This document shows positions 48,515-56,611 of a DNA stretch of 64,000 nucleotides, one piece after another; positions within the stretch are counted from its first letter, which is position 1, and each line of letters starts with the position of its first letter. The stretch lies in assembly GCF_000325665.1 (NCBI RefSeq), contig NC_019908.1:434001-498000 (forward strand), given 5' to 3'. Both the position numbers and the translations under genes were made by a program. The stretch comes from Brachyspira pilosicoli P43/6/78 (lineage in GTDB: Bacteria; Spirochaetota; Brachyspiria; Brachyspirales; Brachyspiraceae). The notes under the pieces are model-generated. The model worked only from the letters and a program-made list of their open reading frames with translations, was not told where the DNA came from and made no database searches.

Positions 48515-48956
48515 TAGGGCATATAAAGGCATATATCAAGATAAATCTGGTGAGATTATAATAAAAACTTTGGAAGAAGAATTAAAAGATAAAATTATCA
48601 ATAAAATTATTATACCAGATGAATATGATATAATATTAAATACATTAAAAAATAATAAAGATAAGTTTGACATAATAATAACTACAGGGGGAACTGGTTT
48701 ATCACAAAGAGATGTAACTCCTGAAGCTACTATGGAGTTTTGTAAAAAAGAGGTTAGGGGAGTATCAGACTATTTAAGGCAGGAATCTATGAAAGAGACT
48801 ATATTTGCTTCTCTTTCAAGAGGCTATGCTGGAATCAATGATAATGTATTTGTGGTAAACTTTCCTGGAAGTGAGAAGGCAGCAAAATATTGCACTAAAT
48901 TAATTGTTCCTTTGCTTGAACATATTATAGCTATGATAAAAGGTGAAGGGCATTAA
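48486..48956 (+). CDS. mogA: Molybdopterin adenylyltransferase (MogA)
   Basis: The 156-residue MogA/MoaB-type protein opens 'MRILVITVSDRAYKGIYQDK' and has 'DIIITTGGTGLSQRDVTPEAT' (nucleotide/pterin loop), 'EVRGVSDYLRQES' and 'VVNFPGSEKAAKYC'. It adenylates molybdopterin before metal insertion by MoeA. It starts at TTG 48486 with GAGGAGAG about 8 bases upstream, overlapping the MOSC gene. That arrangement implies coupled translation. Confidence 0.92.
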   Translation: MRILVITVSDRAYKGIYQDKSGEIIIKTLEEELKDKIINKIIIPDEYDIILNTLKNNKDKFDIIITTGGTGLSQRDVTPEATMEFCKKEVRGVSDYLRQESMKETIFASLSRGYAGINDNVFVVNFPGSEKAAKYCTKLIVPLLEHIIAMIKGEGH

Positions 48957-48992
48957 TATAAAAATTAAATAAAGGAAATATAAGGGAATTTT

Positions 48993-49772
48993 ATGAAAAA
49001 GATTATATTTGCATTTTTTTTAATATCATATTTGTTTGTATCATGTAATCAATCAAATAATACTCAATCTAATTCAGAAAATAAAGAAATATATGTATTA
49101 GCAGCAGCAAGTCTAACAGATGTGCTTACAGAACTAGCTAATAATTATAAACAAGAAACATCAACAGAAATTATATTTTCTTTTGCTTCATCAGGTGCTT
49201 TGCAAGCTCAAATAGAAGCTTCTGCTCCTGCCGATATATTTTTCTCTGCAGCACAAAAACAAATGAATGCTTTAGAAGAAAAAGGTTTAATTGACAGTGA
49301 AACTAGAAAAGATTTGCTTGAAAATAAAGTTGTTTTAATTTCTCCAAAGAACTCTAATTTAAATATAAAATCATTTACAGATATAACTAATTCTAATGTA
49401 AAAAAACTTGGTCTTGGTGAGCCAAAAAGTGTACCAGTAGGACAGTATTCTGAAGAGATATTAAGTAATTTATCTATACTAGATATTGCTAAAGAAAAAG
49501 CTGTTTATGGTTCTGATGTTAGAAATGTGCTTGATTGGGTAGAGACTGCAGAAGTTGATTGCGGAATAGTGTATGCTACAGATGCTAAAATAGCAAAAAA
49601 TATTAATATAATAGCAGAAGCTCCAGAAGGCACTCATAAAAAAGTTATTTATCCTATATCAATAGTAAAATCTTCTCAAAACAAAGAAGGAGCAAAAAAG
49701 TTTATAGAGTATATTTCTACAGACAAATCAAAAGAGATATTTCAAAATTATGGTTTTACTGTAGTAAAATAA
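48993..49772 (+). CDS. modA: Molybdate ABC transporter substrate-binding lipoprotein
   Basis: The 259-residue protein has a lipoprotein signal ending 'LFVSCNQ' (Cys18) and the ModA core: 'LAAASLTDVLTELANNYKQE', 'FSFASSGALQAQIEASAPAD', 'FFSAAQKQMNALEEKGLI', 'GSDVRNVLDWVETAEVDCGI' and 'VIYPISIVKSSQNKEGAKKF'. It captures molybdate/tungstate outside the membrane for ModBC. It is followed 15 bases later by modB. Confidence 0.94.
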   Translation: MKKIIFAFFLISYLFVSCNQSNNTQSNSENKEIYVLAAASLTDVLTELANNYKQETSTEIIFSFASSGALQAQIEASAPADIFFSAAQKQMNALEEKGLIDSETRKDLLENKVVLISPKNSNLNIKSFTDITNSNVKKLGLGEPKSVPVGQYSEEILSNLSILDIAKEKAVYGSDVRNVLDWVETAEVDCGIVYATDAKIAKNINIIAEAPEGTHKKVIYPISIVKSSQNKEGAKKFIEYISTDKSKEIFQNYGFTVVK

Positions 49773-49786
49773 TGTAGTATAATAAT

Positions 49787-50456
49787 ATGGAATATTCTCC
49801 ATTAATACTTTCTTTAAAAACGGACATTCTATTCTACCATAATAACTTTTTTTGTTGGAATATATATTGCATTTGCAGTTTTTAAAATAAAGAGATTTTC
49901 ATCTATATTTGATATAGTATTTACCCTTCCTTTAGTGCTTCCTCCTACGGTTGTTGGATTTTTTTTGCTTATATTTTTCGGCAGAAATTCTTTCATAGGT
50001 AGCATAGTTGAAAAGTTAGGTTTTCCTTTTATATTTACTTTGAGGGGAGCTATACTTGCTTCTTTTATAGTTTCTTTTCCATTAATGTATAGAACTAGTA
50101 AAGGAGCTTTTGAACAGATAGACACTAATATTATAAATGCGGCTAGAACATTAGGTAAATCTGAAAATTGGATATTTTGGAGAATAATGCTTCCAAATAG
50201 CTGGCAGTCTATATTAGGTGGAGCCATACTTTCTTTTACAAGGGCTTTAGGTGAGTTTGGCGCTACTATTATGATTGCGGGGAATATACCTAATAGAACT
50301 CAAACCATATCACTAGCAATATACACTGCTGTGCAGGCTGGAGATAGGGCATTAGCTTTTAGGTGGGTTATAATAATTGTTGCTATATCATTTATAAGCA
50401 TAATGATGATGAATATTATAATACCTGTTTCTAGCAGCATTAAAAAAAGATTATAA
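49787..50456 (+). pseudogene. modB: Molybdate ABC transporter permease, frameshifted near N-terminus
   Basis: ATG 49787 reads MEYSPLILSLKTDILF and then runs into a stop. The shifted frame reads 'TIITFFVGIYIAFAVFKIKR' and continues with permease sequence: 'LPLVLPPTVVGFFLLIFFGR', the EAA loop 'IDTNIINAARTLGKSENWIF' and 'LGEFGATIMIAGNIPNRTQT'. The junction is at about 49833-49836 (TTCTACC), where removing one T gives a normal ModB of about 222 residues. Unlike the other breaks in this window, the site is not a long homopolymer. The largest open part starts at ATG 49935 and lacks the first TM. Confidence 0.85.
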
Positions 50457-50480
50457 GAAATATATTTTGAGGTTTTAATA

Positions 50481-51515
50481 TTGAGCTTAATAGTTGATAT
50501 TAAAAAGAGATTATCTAATTTTGATTTAGATTTACAATTTGAGACGAGTGATGGTGGAGTGTTTGCCATACTCGGAGCTTCTGGAAGCGGAAAAAGTATG
50601 GCATTAAAATGTATTGCAGGTATAGAGAAACCAGACAGCGGATATATAGAAGTTGATGGAAAAGTTTTTTATGATTCTAAAAAGCATATTAATATTAAAC
50701 CTCAAAAAAGAAATGTTGGATTTTTATTTCAAAATTATGCATTGTTTCCAAACATGACAGTTGAAGAGAATATAAAAACAGGAATTAGAAATAAAGTTAC
50801 TAATATTGAAGATATAATGAAAAAGTTTTTTATATATGATATAAGAAATAAGAAACCAAGAGAGATATCTGGAGGCGAACAGCAAAGAACTGCTTTAGCT
50901 AGAATATTTGTATCGTCTCCTAATATATTATTATTAGATGAACCTTTAAGTGCTTTAGATTATCATATAAAGTTGGAGTTAGAAAAGTTTATTTTATCTA
51001 GCATCAAAGAGTTTAACGGCACTACATTATTTGTATCTCATAACAGAGAAGAAGTTTATAAGATGGCTGATAATATAGGTATATTAAACAGAGGGAAATT
51101 TGAGGTTATAGATTCTAAGCATAATATTTTTAAAAGTCCAAAGACATATTTTTCTGCTTTGCTTGTTGGGTGTGAGAACTTTTCAAGTGTGAGATTATTA
51201 GAAGATAAAAAAATAGAGTGCATTGATTGGAATATTATAATTAATAGTAATAATAATAATATAAATTATGTAGGAGTTAGGGCTAATAGTTTTTTTGAAA
51301 ATAATAATTTCAATGATTCTCAAAACATTAATATAAAATGCCGTATTAAAAAGATAGTAGAAGAGATTTTTTCTTATGTCATCACTGTTACTCCTATAAA
51401 TACTGAAAGTGAGATAATATGGCATTTGCAAAAATGTAATTATAAAAAAGATTATTATGTTGGAATGGAGATAAACTTAGCTATTAATATTGATAATATT
51501 ATGTTTTTAGAATAA
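50481..51515 (+). CDS. modC: Molybdate ABC transporter ATP-binding protein
   Basis: The 344-residue protein starts at TTG 50481 with TGAGGT 8 bases upstream. The ATPase part has Walker A GASGSGKS, Q-loop 'FLFQNYALFPNMTVEENI', signature ISGGEQQR, Walker B 'ILLLDEPLSALD' and switch His 'FVSHNREE'. The C-terminal about 120 residues are a divergent TOBE/MOP-like regulatory domain with an Asn-rich stretch. It drives molybdate import with ModB. Confidence 0.92.
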   Translation: MSLIVDIKKRLSNFDLDLQFETSDGGVFAILGASGSGKSMALKCIAGIEKPDSGYIEVDGKVFYDSKKHINIKPQKRNVGFLFQNYALFPNMTVEENIKTGIRNKVTNIEDIMKKFFIYDIRNKKPREISGGEQQRTALARIFVSSPNILLLDEPLSALDYHIKLELEKFILSSIKEFNGTTLFVSHNREEVYKMADNIGILNRGKFEVIDSKHNIFKSPKTYFSALLVGCENFSSVRLLEDKKIECIDWNIIINSNNNNINYVGVRANSFFENNNFNDSQNINIKCRIKKIVEEIFSYVITVTPINTESEIIWHLQKCNYKKDYYVGMEINLAINIDNIMFLE

Positions 51516-51550
51516 TATAATTTAATATTTTATTTTTGAGGTAATTAAAA

Positions 51551-52759
51551 ATGTCTAGAACTTTTTTGCATCCTGATGAGGCTTTAAAATTGGTATTAGA
51601 AAATATAGAGGATTATGGAGAAGAGAAAATATCTGTACTTGATTCTTATAATAGAGTTTTAGTTAATGATATTTATGCTTTAAATGATGACCCTCCTTTT
51701 AGCAAATCATCTATGGACGGATATGCATACAATAAAGAAGATGAAAATAAAGATGATTATGTTTTAATTAAAAATAAAATTATATATGCTGGGCTTTGTG
51801 AGAAAATAAAAGTTAATAGCGGTGAATGCGTAAAGATTATGACTGGTGCAATGCTTCCAGAAAATTGCAACGCTGTACAGAGGGTTGAATGGACTGAAAA
51901 AATAGAAGCAGATAAAACTACTATTAAATTTACAAAAAAAGAAATTAGTAATAATGTAATAAAAAAAGGAAACAATAAAAAAACAGGTGAAAAGATACTA
52001 GATAAAAAATTTTTACTTCCAAAAGATATAGCAATATTAGCAGGCTTTGGTTTTTCAAATATTGATGTAAAGAAAAAAATTAAAGTAGCGGTTGTTTCCA
52101 CAGGAGATGAAATAGCAAATATTGGAGAGAGCCTAAAAGAAGGACAAATATATGATGCTAATGCGCCTATGCTTGTATCAAGAACTTTAGCATTATCTTG
52201 TGATAGTAAGTTTTATGGCAAAGTAAATGATGATGAAAGAGAGATAAAAAATATACTTTCTAAAGCTATAGAAGAAAATGATATTGTACTTATAAGTGGC
52301 GGAGTATCTATGGGGGATTTTGATTATGTGCATAAAGAGTTATTAGAGCTTGGAGTGAAACAAATATTCCATGGTTTAGCTATGAAGCCTGGTAAACCTT
52401 TATTTTTTGGTAAGCTTAATAAAAAGGCGGTCTTTGCTTTGCCTGGTAATACAGTCTCTTCATTTATGACTTTCGAGATTATGGTAAAGGCGTATATATT
52501 AAGTTGCTTGGGATTAAATTATGATAGTAGTTATACAAATGCTGTATTAACAGATGAGTTTAACAGAAAAGATAATGAAAGACTTGAGTATGTACCTGTA
52601 AAGCTTATTCATAATAATACAAAGTTAGAAGCTAAACTTATAAATTATAATAATTCTTCTATGATAGCGTCATTCTCTGAGGCTAATGGTATATTAAAAA
52701 TAGATATAGGTGTCTCTAACATAAAAGCGGGGAGTGTAGTTGATGTTAGATTCCTTTAA
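51551..52759 (+). CDS. moeA: Molybdopterin molybdenumtransferase (MoeA)
   Basis: The 402-residue protein has the MoeA pattern: 'SFLHPDEALK'-like opening, 'DPPFSKSSMDGYAY' (active-site loop), 'VKIMTGAMLPENCNAVQRVEW', 'VAVVSTGDEIANIGESLKEG', 'DIVLISGGVSMGDFDYV' and 'MKPGKPLFFGKLNKKAVFALPGNTVSS'. It inserts molybdate into adenylated molybdopterin made by MogA. Its last codons overlap the moaA start. Confidence 0.95.
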   Translation: MSRTFLHPDEALKLVLENIEDYGEEKISVLDSYNRVLVNDIYALNDDPPFSKSSMDGYAYNKEDENKDDYVLIKNKIIYAGLCEKIKVNSGECVKIMTGAMLPENCNAVQRVEWTEKIEADKTTIKFTKKEISNNVIKKGNNKKTGEKILDKKFLLPKDIAILAGFGFSNIDVKKKIKVAVVSTGDEIANIGESLKEGQIYDANAPMLVSRTLALSCDSKFYGKVNDDEREIKNILSKAIEENDIVLISGGVSMGDFDYVHKELLELGVKQIFHGLAMKPGKPLFFGKLNKKAVFALPGNTVSSFMTFEIMVKAYILSCLGLNYDSSYTNAVLTDEFNRKDNERLEYVPVKLIHNNTKLEAKLINYNNSSMIASFSEANGILKIDIGVSNIKAGSVVDVRFL

Positions 52760-53540
52760 TAGAGAGATTAATTATATTAGGGTATCTGTTACAGATAGAT
52801 GCAATTTAAGATGTGTTTATTGTATGCCGGAAGAAGGCATTGAGAAAAAAACTCATAATGAAATTTTATCTTATGAGCAAATATATAATGTTGTAAAAGA
52901 AGCGGCAGAGCTTGGAGTTAAAAAGGTTCGTCTTACTGGAGGAGAGCCTTTGGTGAGAAAAAATATTGATGAGCTTGTAGCTATGATTAGAACCTTAAAA
53001 AATATTGAAACTATAGCTATGACTACAAATGCCCTTATCCTATCTCCTATAGCAGAAAGATTAAAAAAAGCTGGTCTTGATTCTATTAATATTTCTCTTG
53101 ATACTTTAGACGATGAAAGATATAAATATATTACAAGAGGCGGTAATTTAAAAGATGCTTTAATAGGAATTGAAACAGCTTCTAAACTTGGTTTTCAATT
53201 AAAGATTAATGTTGTTGTTTATGATGAGAAGAGTAGGGAGGAATTACCGTTATTAGAAAAATATGCAAGTGAAGTTAATGCTAAATTGCAAACTATTCAA
53301 TATTATAATATTAATACTCAAAAGGTTGATAGTATTAATTATGACAGACCTCATAGATGCAAGTATTGTAATAGGATAAGGCTTCTTTCTGATGGTTATT
53401 TGCTTAGCTGTTTACATAGTAATATTAAGTTTAAAATTGATTTTAATGATATAAGAGGCTCTATTATAAAATGTATTGAAGGTAAGCCTGAAAATGGCAC
53501 TTATAGTGATGTAAAATCTATTAGTATGATAGGAGGATAA
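52743..53540 (+). CDS. moaA: GTP 3',8-cyclase (MoaA), short form
   Basis: Radical SAM enzyme with the N-terminal cluster motif 'TDRCNLRCVYCMPEEG' (CxxxCxxC), 'VRLTGGEPLVRKNI' and 'INISLDTLDDERYKYITRGG'. It has the second cluster as 'CKYCNRIRLLSDGYLLSC' (CxxC-13-C) and the functionally important C-terminal Gly-Gly. The chain is only 265 residues against the usual 320-340. The missing part lies between about residues 175 and 205, just before the C-terminal cluster. GGGGAG (52729-52734) supports ATG 52743. It performs the first step of cofactor synthesis from GTP, with MoaC encoded next. Confidence 0.92.
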   Translation: MLDSFNREINYIRVSVTDRCNLRCVYCMPEEGIEKKTHNEILSYEQIYNVVKEAAELGVKKVRLTGGEPLVRKNIDELVAMIRTLKNIETIAMTTNALILSPIAERLKKAGLDSINISLDTLDDERYKYITRGGNLKDALIGIETASKLGFQLKINVVVYDEKSREELPLLEKYASEVNAKLQTIQYYNINTQKVDSINYDRPHRCKYCNRIRLLSDGYLLSCLHSNIKFKIDFNDIRGSIIKCIEGKPENGTYSDVKSISMIGG

Positions 53541-53541
53541 T

Positions 53542-53994
53542 ATGGAATTAACTCATATAGATGAAAATGGCAATGCCAATATGGTTGATGTTGGAAATAA
53601 AGATATTTTAAAAAGAGAAGCCAAAGCTCAGGGAAAAATATATTTATCAAAAGAGACTATTGATTTAATAAAAGAAAACAATATAAAAAAAGGCGATGTT
53701 ATATCGGTTGCAAGAATAGCTGGTATAATGGGAGCAAAACAAACTTCTAATCTTATTCCTTTATGCCATAATATTAATATAGAAAAAGTCTCTATTGATT
53801 TTATTTTGGAAGATGACGGAATAATTGCAATGTCTTATTGCAGATGCAGCTATAAAACAGGAATAGAAATGGAAGCTTTAACTGCAGTTAGTATATCTCT
53901 TTTAACTATATGGGATATGTGTAAAGCAGTAGATAAAAAAATGAAAATAGGCGATATTGTATTAATTTCAAAAACTAAAGAGAATATTTTATAA
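53542..53994 (+). CDS. moaC: Cyclic pyranopterin monophosphate synthase (MoaC)
   Basis: The 150-residue protein has 'MVDVGNKDILKREAKAQGKI', 'VARIAGIMGAKQTSNLIPLCHNI' (active-site Lys/His) and 'CRCSYKTGIEMEALTAVSIS', 'LLTIWDMCKAVDKKMKI'. It completes cyclic pyranopterin formation after MoaA. AGGAGG lies directly upstream; it is the last gene of the cluster and a terminator follows. No moaD, moaE or mobA is in the window. Confidence 0.96.
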   Translation: MELTHIDENGNANMVDVGNKDILKREAKAQGKIYLSKETIDLIKENNIKKGDVISVARIAGIMGAKQTSNLIPLCHNINIEKVSIDFILEDDGIIAMSYCRCSYKTGIEMEALTAVSISLLTIWDMCKAVDKKMKIGDIVLISKTKENIL

Positions 53995-54027
53995 AAGAGC
54001 ATTACTCAGTAAAAAATAATGCTCTTT
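53994..54027. terminator. Terminator after moaC
   Basis: AAAGAGCATTA pairs with TAATGCTCTTT (11 bp) over a 12-base loop, followed by ATATTTTAATTTTT. It may also serve the convergent gene ending at 54033. Confidence 0.8.
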
Positions 54028-54032
54028 ATATT

Positions 54033-54731
54033 TTAATTTTTAGCAGGTTTAAATCTTAAAGAAAGCTGTAAACCAATATCAAAACTGTCTGTTCCTATAT
54101 AATTTTTTGATTTAGGTCCAAAATTATATCCCAAATAAAATCCAATACCCAAATCTCTTGTATCAACAAATTCTCTAGTTTTATAATTAATATCTGAGAA
54201 AAACCAATCAAAAGTTAATTTTATATATGGTATAACATACATTTGATTGTATATTGATTTTATATCATTAAAACTAATCTTCTCATAATGTCTATAACTT
54301 TCAGTATATGATACTCTTGTATATGATTCTATTCTTCCATGAAAAGGAATTTTTACTCCAGCTCCTAATCCAAGAGAAAAATTATTAATATTAAATTTAG
54401 GAAGTACTCCTAATTGTAAACTAGTAAACCTGTTATTAATAGTATTTCTTTGATACATTGTATTAGGAACTTTATAAGCAAAACTATCATGACTAAAACC
54501 TATTTCTCCTAATATACTCATAGCCATGTTATTATTAAAATCTGCTAAAAAACCAAGCTGAGCAGTAAGAGCACCATCAAAACCAAAAGAAACTTTTCTC
54601 TCAAAACCAGCGTCTCCAATAGGTATGCCAATAGATTTACCAATATTAGCATTAATTATAGCTTCAAAACCGCTTTTAGCAAAAACAGAACTATTGATTA
54701 TTAATATCATTAGAAATAGATACTTTTTCAT
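54033..54731 (-). CDS. Outer-membrane beta-barrel-like protein
   Basis: The 232-residue protein has a signal peptide (MKKYLFLMILIINSSVFAK). It then alternates amphipathic strands: 'FGFDGALTAQLGFLADFNNN', 'MAMSILGEIGFSHDSFAYKV', 'FSLGLGAGVKIPFHGRI', 'GIGFYLGYNFGP' and the C-terminal 'FDIGLQLSLRFKPAKN'. The design fits an outer-membrane porin-like fold. No specific family is recognised. An AAGGAGAC ribosome-binding site precedes the ATG, and a promoter lies upstream. Confidence 0.75.
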   Translation of the reverse strand: MKKYLFLMILIINSSVFAKSGFEAIINANIGKSIGIPIGDAGFERKVSFGFDGALTAQLGFLADFNNNMAMSILGEIGFSHDSFAYKVPNTMYQRNTINNRFTSLQLGVLPKFNINNFSLGLGAGVKIPFHGRIESYTRVSYTESYRHYEKISFNDIKSIYNQMYVIPYIKLTFDWFFSDINYKTREFVDTRDLGIGFYLGYNFGPKSKNYIGTDSFDIGLQLSLRFKPAKN

Positions 54732-54759
54732 TATAGTCTCCTTATGTAATTATGTGTTT

Positions 54760-54789
54760 TTATAATAAACTATTATTATCTTTTGTCAA
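54760..54789 (-). promoter_or_regulatory. Promoter of the beta-barrel gene
   Basis: On the minus strand, TTGACA (54789-54784) and TTATAA (54765-54760) are separated by 18 bases, about 30 bases before the ATG. Confidence 0.5.
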
Positions 54790-54813
54790 TTAAAAATTAT
54801 AATGTAAATATTT

Positions 54814-55416
54814 TTATTTTCCTTTGCAAACTCTATTAGATAGCTCATCAAAGCCTTTTTCAATAGTAAGTCCCCAATCTGTTTTTATTTTATACCACTG
54901 TCTAATATATTCGCATTGATACTCTTCATTTTCTGGAAGCCATTCAAGAGGAGATTTATCACCCTTAGAACGATTAGCACTTCTTGAAACAGCTATTAAA
55001 TGATGTTCGTTTTTCAAATAATTATAATATCTATTTTTTTTCTCTTTGCTCCAATTACTAGCACCGCTCATATATGCATTTTTTAAAGGCACTAAATGGT
55101 CTATATCCAAATCTTTAGGGTCATCAAAATATTTGCCTGTGTATTTATCATACCATCTGCCAGATACTATTTTATTATTTGATATTAAAGGCTTTATTAA
55201 AGACTCTTCCAAAAGAACTTCATTTCTTGTATTAAGTCCGTCATTGTCATCATCTGCCCATTTTCCCCAATCATCTCTATTGTATCTTTCAATTTTATTA
55301 TCTATAAAAGAATATTGAGCTTCTATTCTATCATAATAATGATATATTAAAACAAAAACAACTGCTATAAAAAGCAAAAATAATTTATTTAATTTTTTCT
55401 TTTTTCTTCTAGCCAT
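54814..55416 (-). CDS. Membrane-anchored HNH nuclease (DUF1524-like)
   Basis: The 200-residue protein has a very basic N-terminus (MARRKKKKLNK) and one TM (about 12-26), so the body faces the periplasm. The domain is DUF1524/GmrSD-C-like HNH: 'GRWYDKYTGKYFDDPKDLDI', then 'DIDHLVPLKNAYMSGASNW' and 'NRSKGDKSPLEWLPENEEYQ'. The 'D-H-L-V-P-L' His and the downstream Asn/Lys are the expected metal site. Secreted relatives degrade extracellular DNA. It begins 3 bases after the aminopeptidase gene stop on the same strand, so they are co-transcribed. Confidence 0.82.
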   Translation of the reverse strand: MARRKKKKLNKLFLLFIAVVFVLIYHYYDRIEAQYSFIDNKIERYNRDDWGKWADDDNDGLNTRNEVLLEESLIKPLISNNKIVSGRWYDKYTGKYFDDPKDLDIDHLVPLKNAYMSGASNWSKEKKNRYYNYLKNEHHLIAVSRSANRSKGDKSPLEWLPENEEYQCEYIRQWYKIKTDWGLTIEKGFDELSNRVCKGK

Positions 55417-55419
55417 ATT

Positions 55420-56535
55420 TTATAATACAATTAAATCAGTTGGTGTGCTGTTTAAAATTGCAGGACCATCTTTAGTTACTATAGCCATGTTTTCTATTCT
55501 CACTCCTCCAAAATCAGGGAGATATATTCCAGGCTCAATAGTAACTACAGCTCCGCCATCAAGCACATGATTAACTATAGGTGATAATCTAGGAGATTCA
55601 TGTATTTCAAGTCCAACACCATGTCCAAGACCATGTCCGAAATACTGTCCGTATCCTGCATTTTTTATTACTTCTCTTGCAACATTATCAACTTCTTTTC
55701 CAGTTATTCCAGAATGTATAGCAGCTGCTCCTTTCTCATTTGCTTCTTTTACTATATTATATATCTTTTGCATTTCATTAAATTTATCGCCTTTGCCGAA
55801 AAAGAAAGTTCTAGTAATATCGCTTTTGTATCCGTCTCTTGATAAACCAAAGTCCATTAAAATATTATCACCAAGTTTTAATTTTCTATCTGATGGAACT
55901 CCATGAGGAAGAGATGTTCTATCACCAAAAAGAAGTATAGTGTCAAATGCTGTTTTATCTCCGCCTTCTTTTCTCATTTGATATTCAAGTTCAGCTGCCA
56001 AATCTTTTTCTGTAACTCCTTCTTTTACTGTTGATAGCATTTTTATCATAGCCTTTTCAGCACTGTGTAGATTCTCTTTTATTATATTAATTTCTTCTTT
56101 TTCTTTTACTATTCTTATAGAGTCTATATCAGCTTTACTTATAGATACCTTAATAGAATTATTTACCATAGAAGCTACTACGTTTTCATAATCAGTAAGA
56201 TACAATGAGTTTTTAGCAACAGTTATTTCTTTTATATTGTTTTCTTTTATAAAATCAGCTAAAGCATCTTGATAAGTATTTGCAACCAAAACAACTGTAG
56301 TTTTATGTGTGATTTTAGATGCTACTTCAAAATATCTTGAATCTACAAATAAATACTTTTTAGAATCATATATTAAAAGCCAGCCTGCTGTACCTTTAAA
56401 ACCTGTCAAATAAAATATGTTTTCGTTTTTGGTTATTAAAATTGTTTCTTTAGTAATGTTTAATAGTCTATTTAATCTAGAATCATAGTCAAATTTATTG
56501 TTTTCTTTACTTGTAAATGTTTTTAATGTTGACAT
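55420..56535 (-). CDS. Xaa-Pro aminopeptidase (M24B)
   Basis: The 371-residue protein has an N-terminal creatinase-like domain ('RLNRLLNITKETILITKNEN', 'IFYLTGFKGTAGWLLIYD') and the C-terminal pita-bread metalloprotease. Metal ligands lie in 'ILMDFGLSRDGYKSDITRTFF' (two Asp), 'GHGLGHGVGLEIHE' (His), 'VTIEPGIYLPDFGGVRIENM' (Glu, Glu). It removes N-terminal residues preceding proline. Full length for the YpdF/PepQ-like class. Confidence 0.93.
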   Translation of the reverse strand: MSTLKTFTSKENNKFDYDSRLNRLLNITKETILITKNENIFYLTGFKGTAGWLLIYDSKKYLFVDSRYFEVASKITHKTTVVLVANTYQDALADFIKENNIKEITVAKNSLYLTDYENVVASMVNNSIKVSISKADIDSIRIVKEKEEINIIKENLHSAEKAMIKMLSTVKEGVTEKDLAAELEYQMRKEGGDKTAFDTILLFGDRTSLPHGVPSDRKLKLGDNILMDFGLSRDGYKSDITRTFFFGKGDKFNEMQKIYNIVKEANEKGAAAIHSGITGKEVDNVAREVIKNAGYGQYFGHGLGHGVGLEIHESPRLSPIVNHVLDGGAVVTIEPGIYLPDFGGVRIENMAIVTKDGPAILNSTPTDLIVL

Positions 56536-56611
56536 AGTTTGCCTACCTTAATAATTGTTTATATGACTTAATATTATACTAATAAATTATATTTTGTCAA
56601 AATTAATATTT

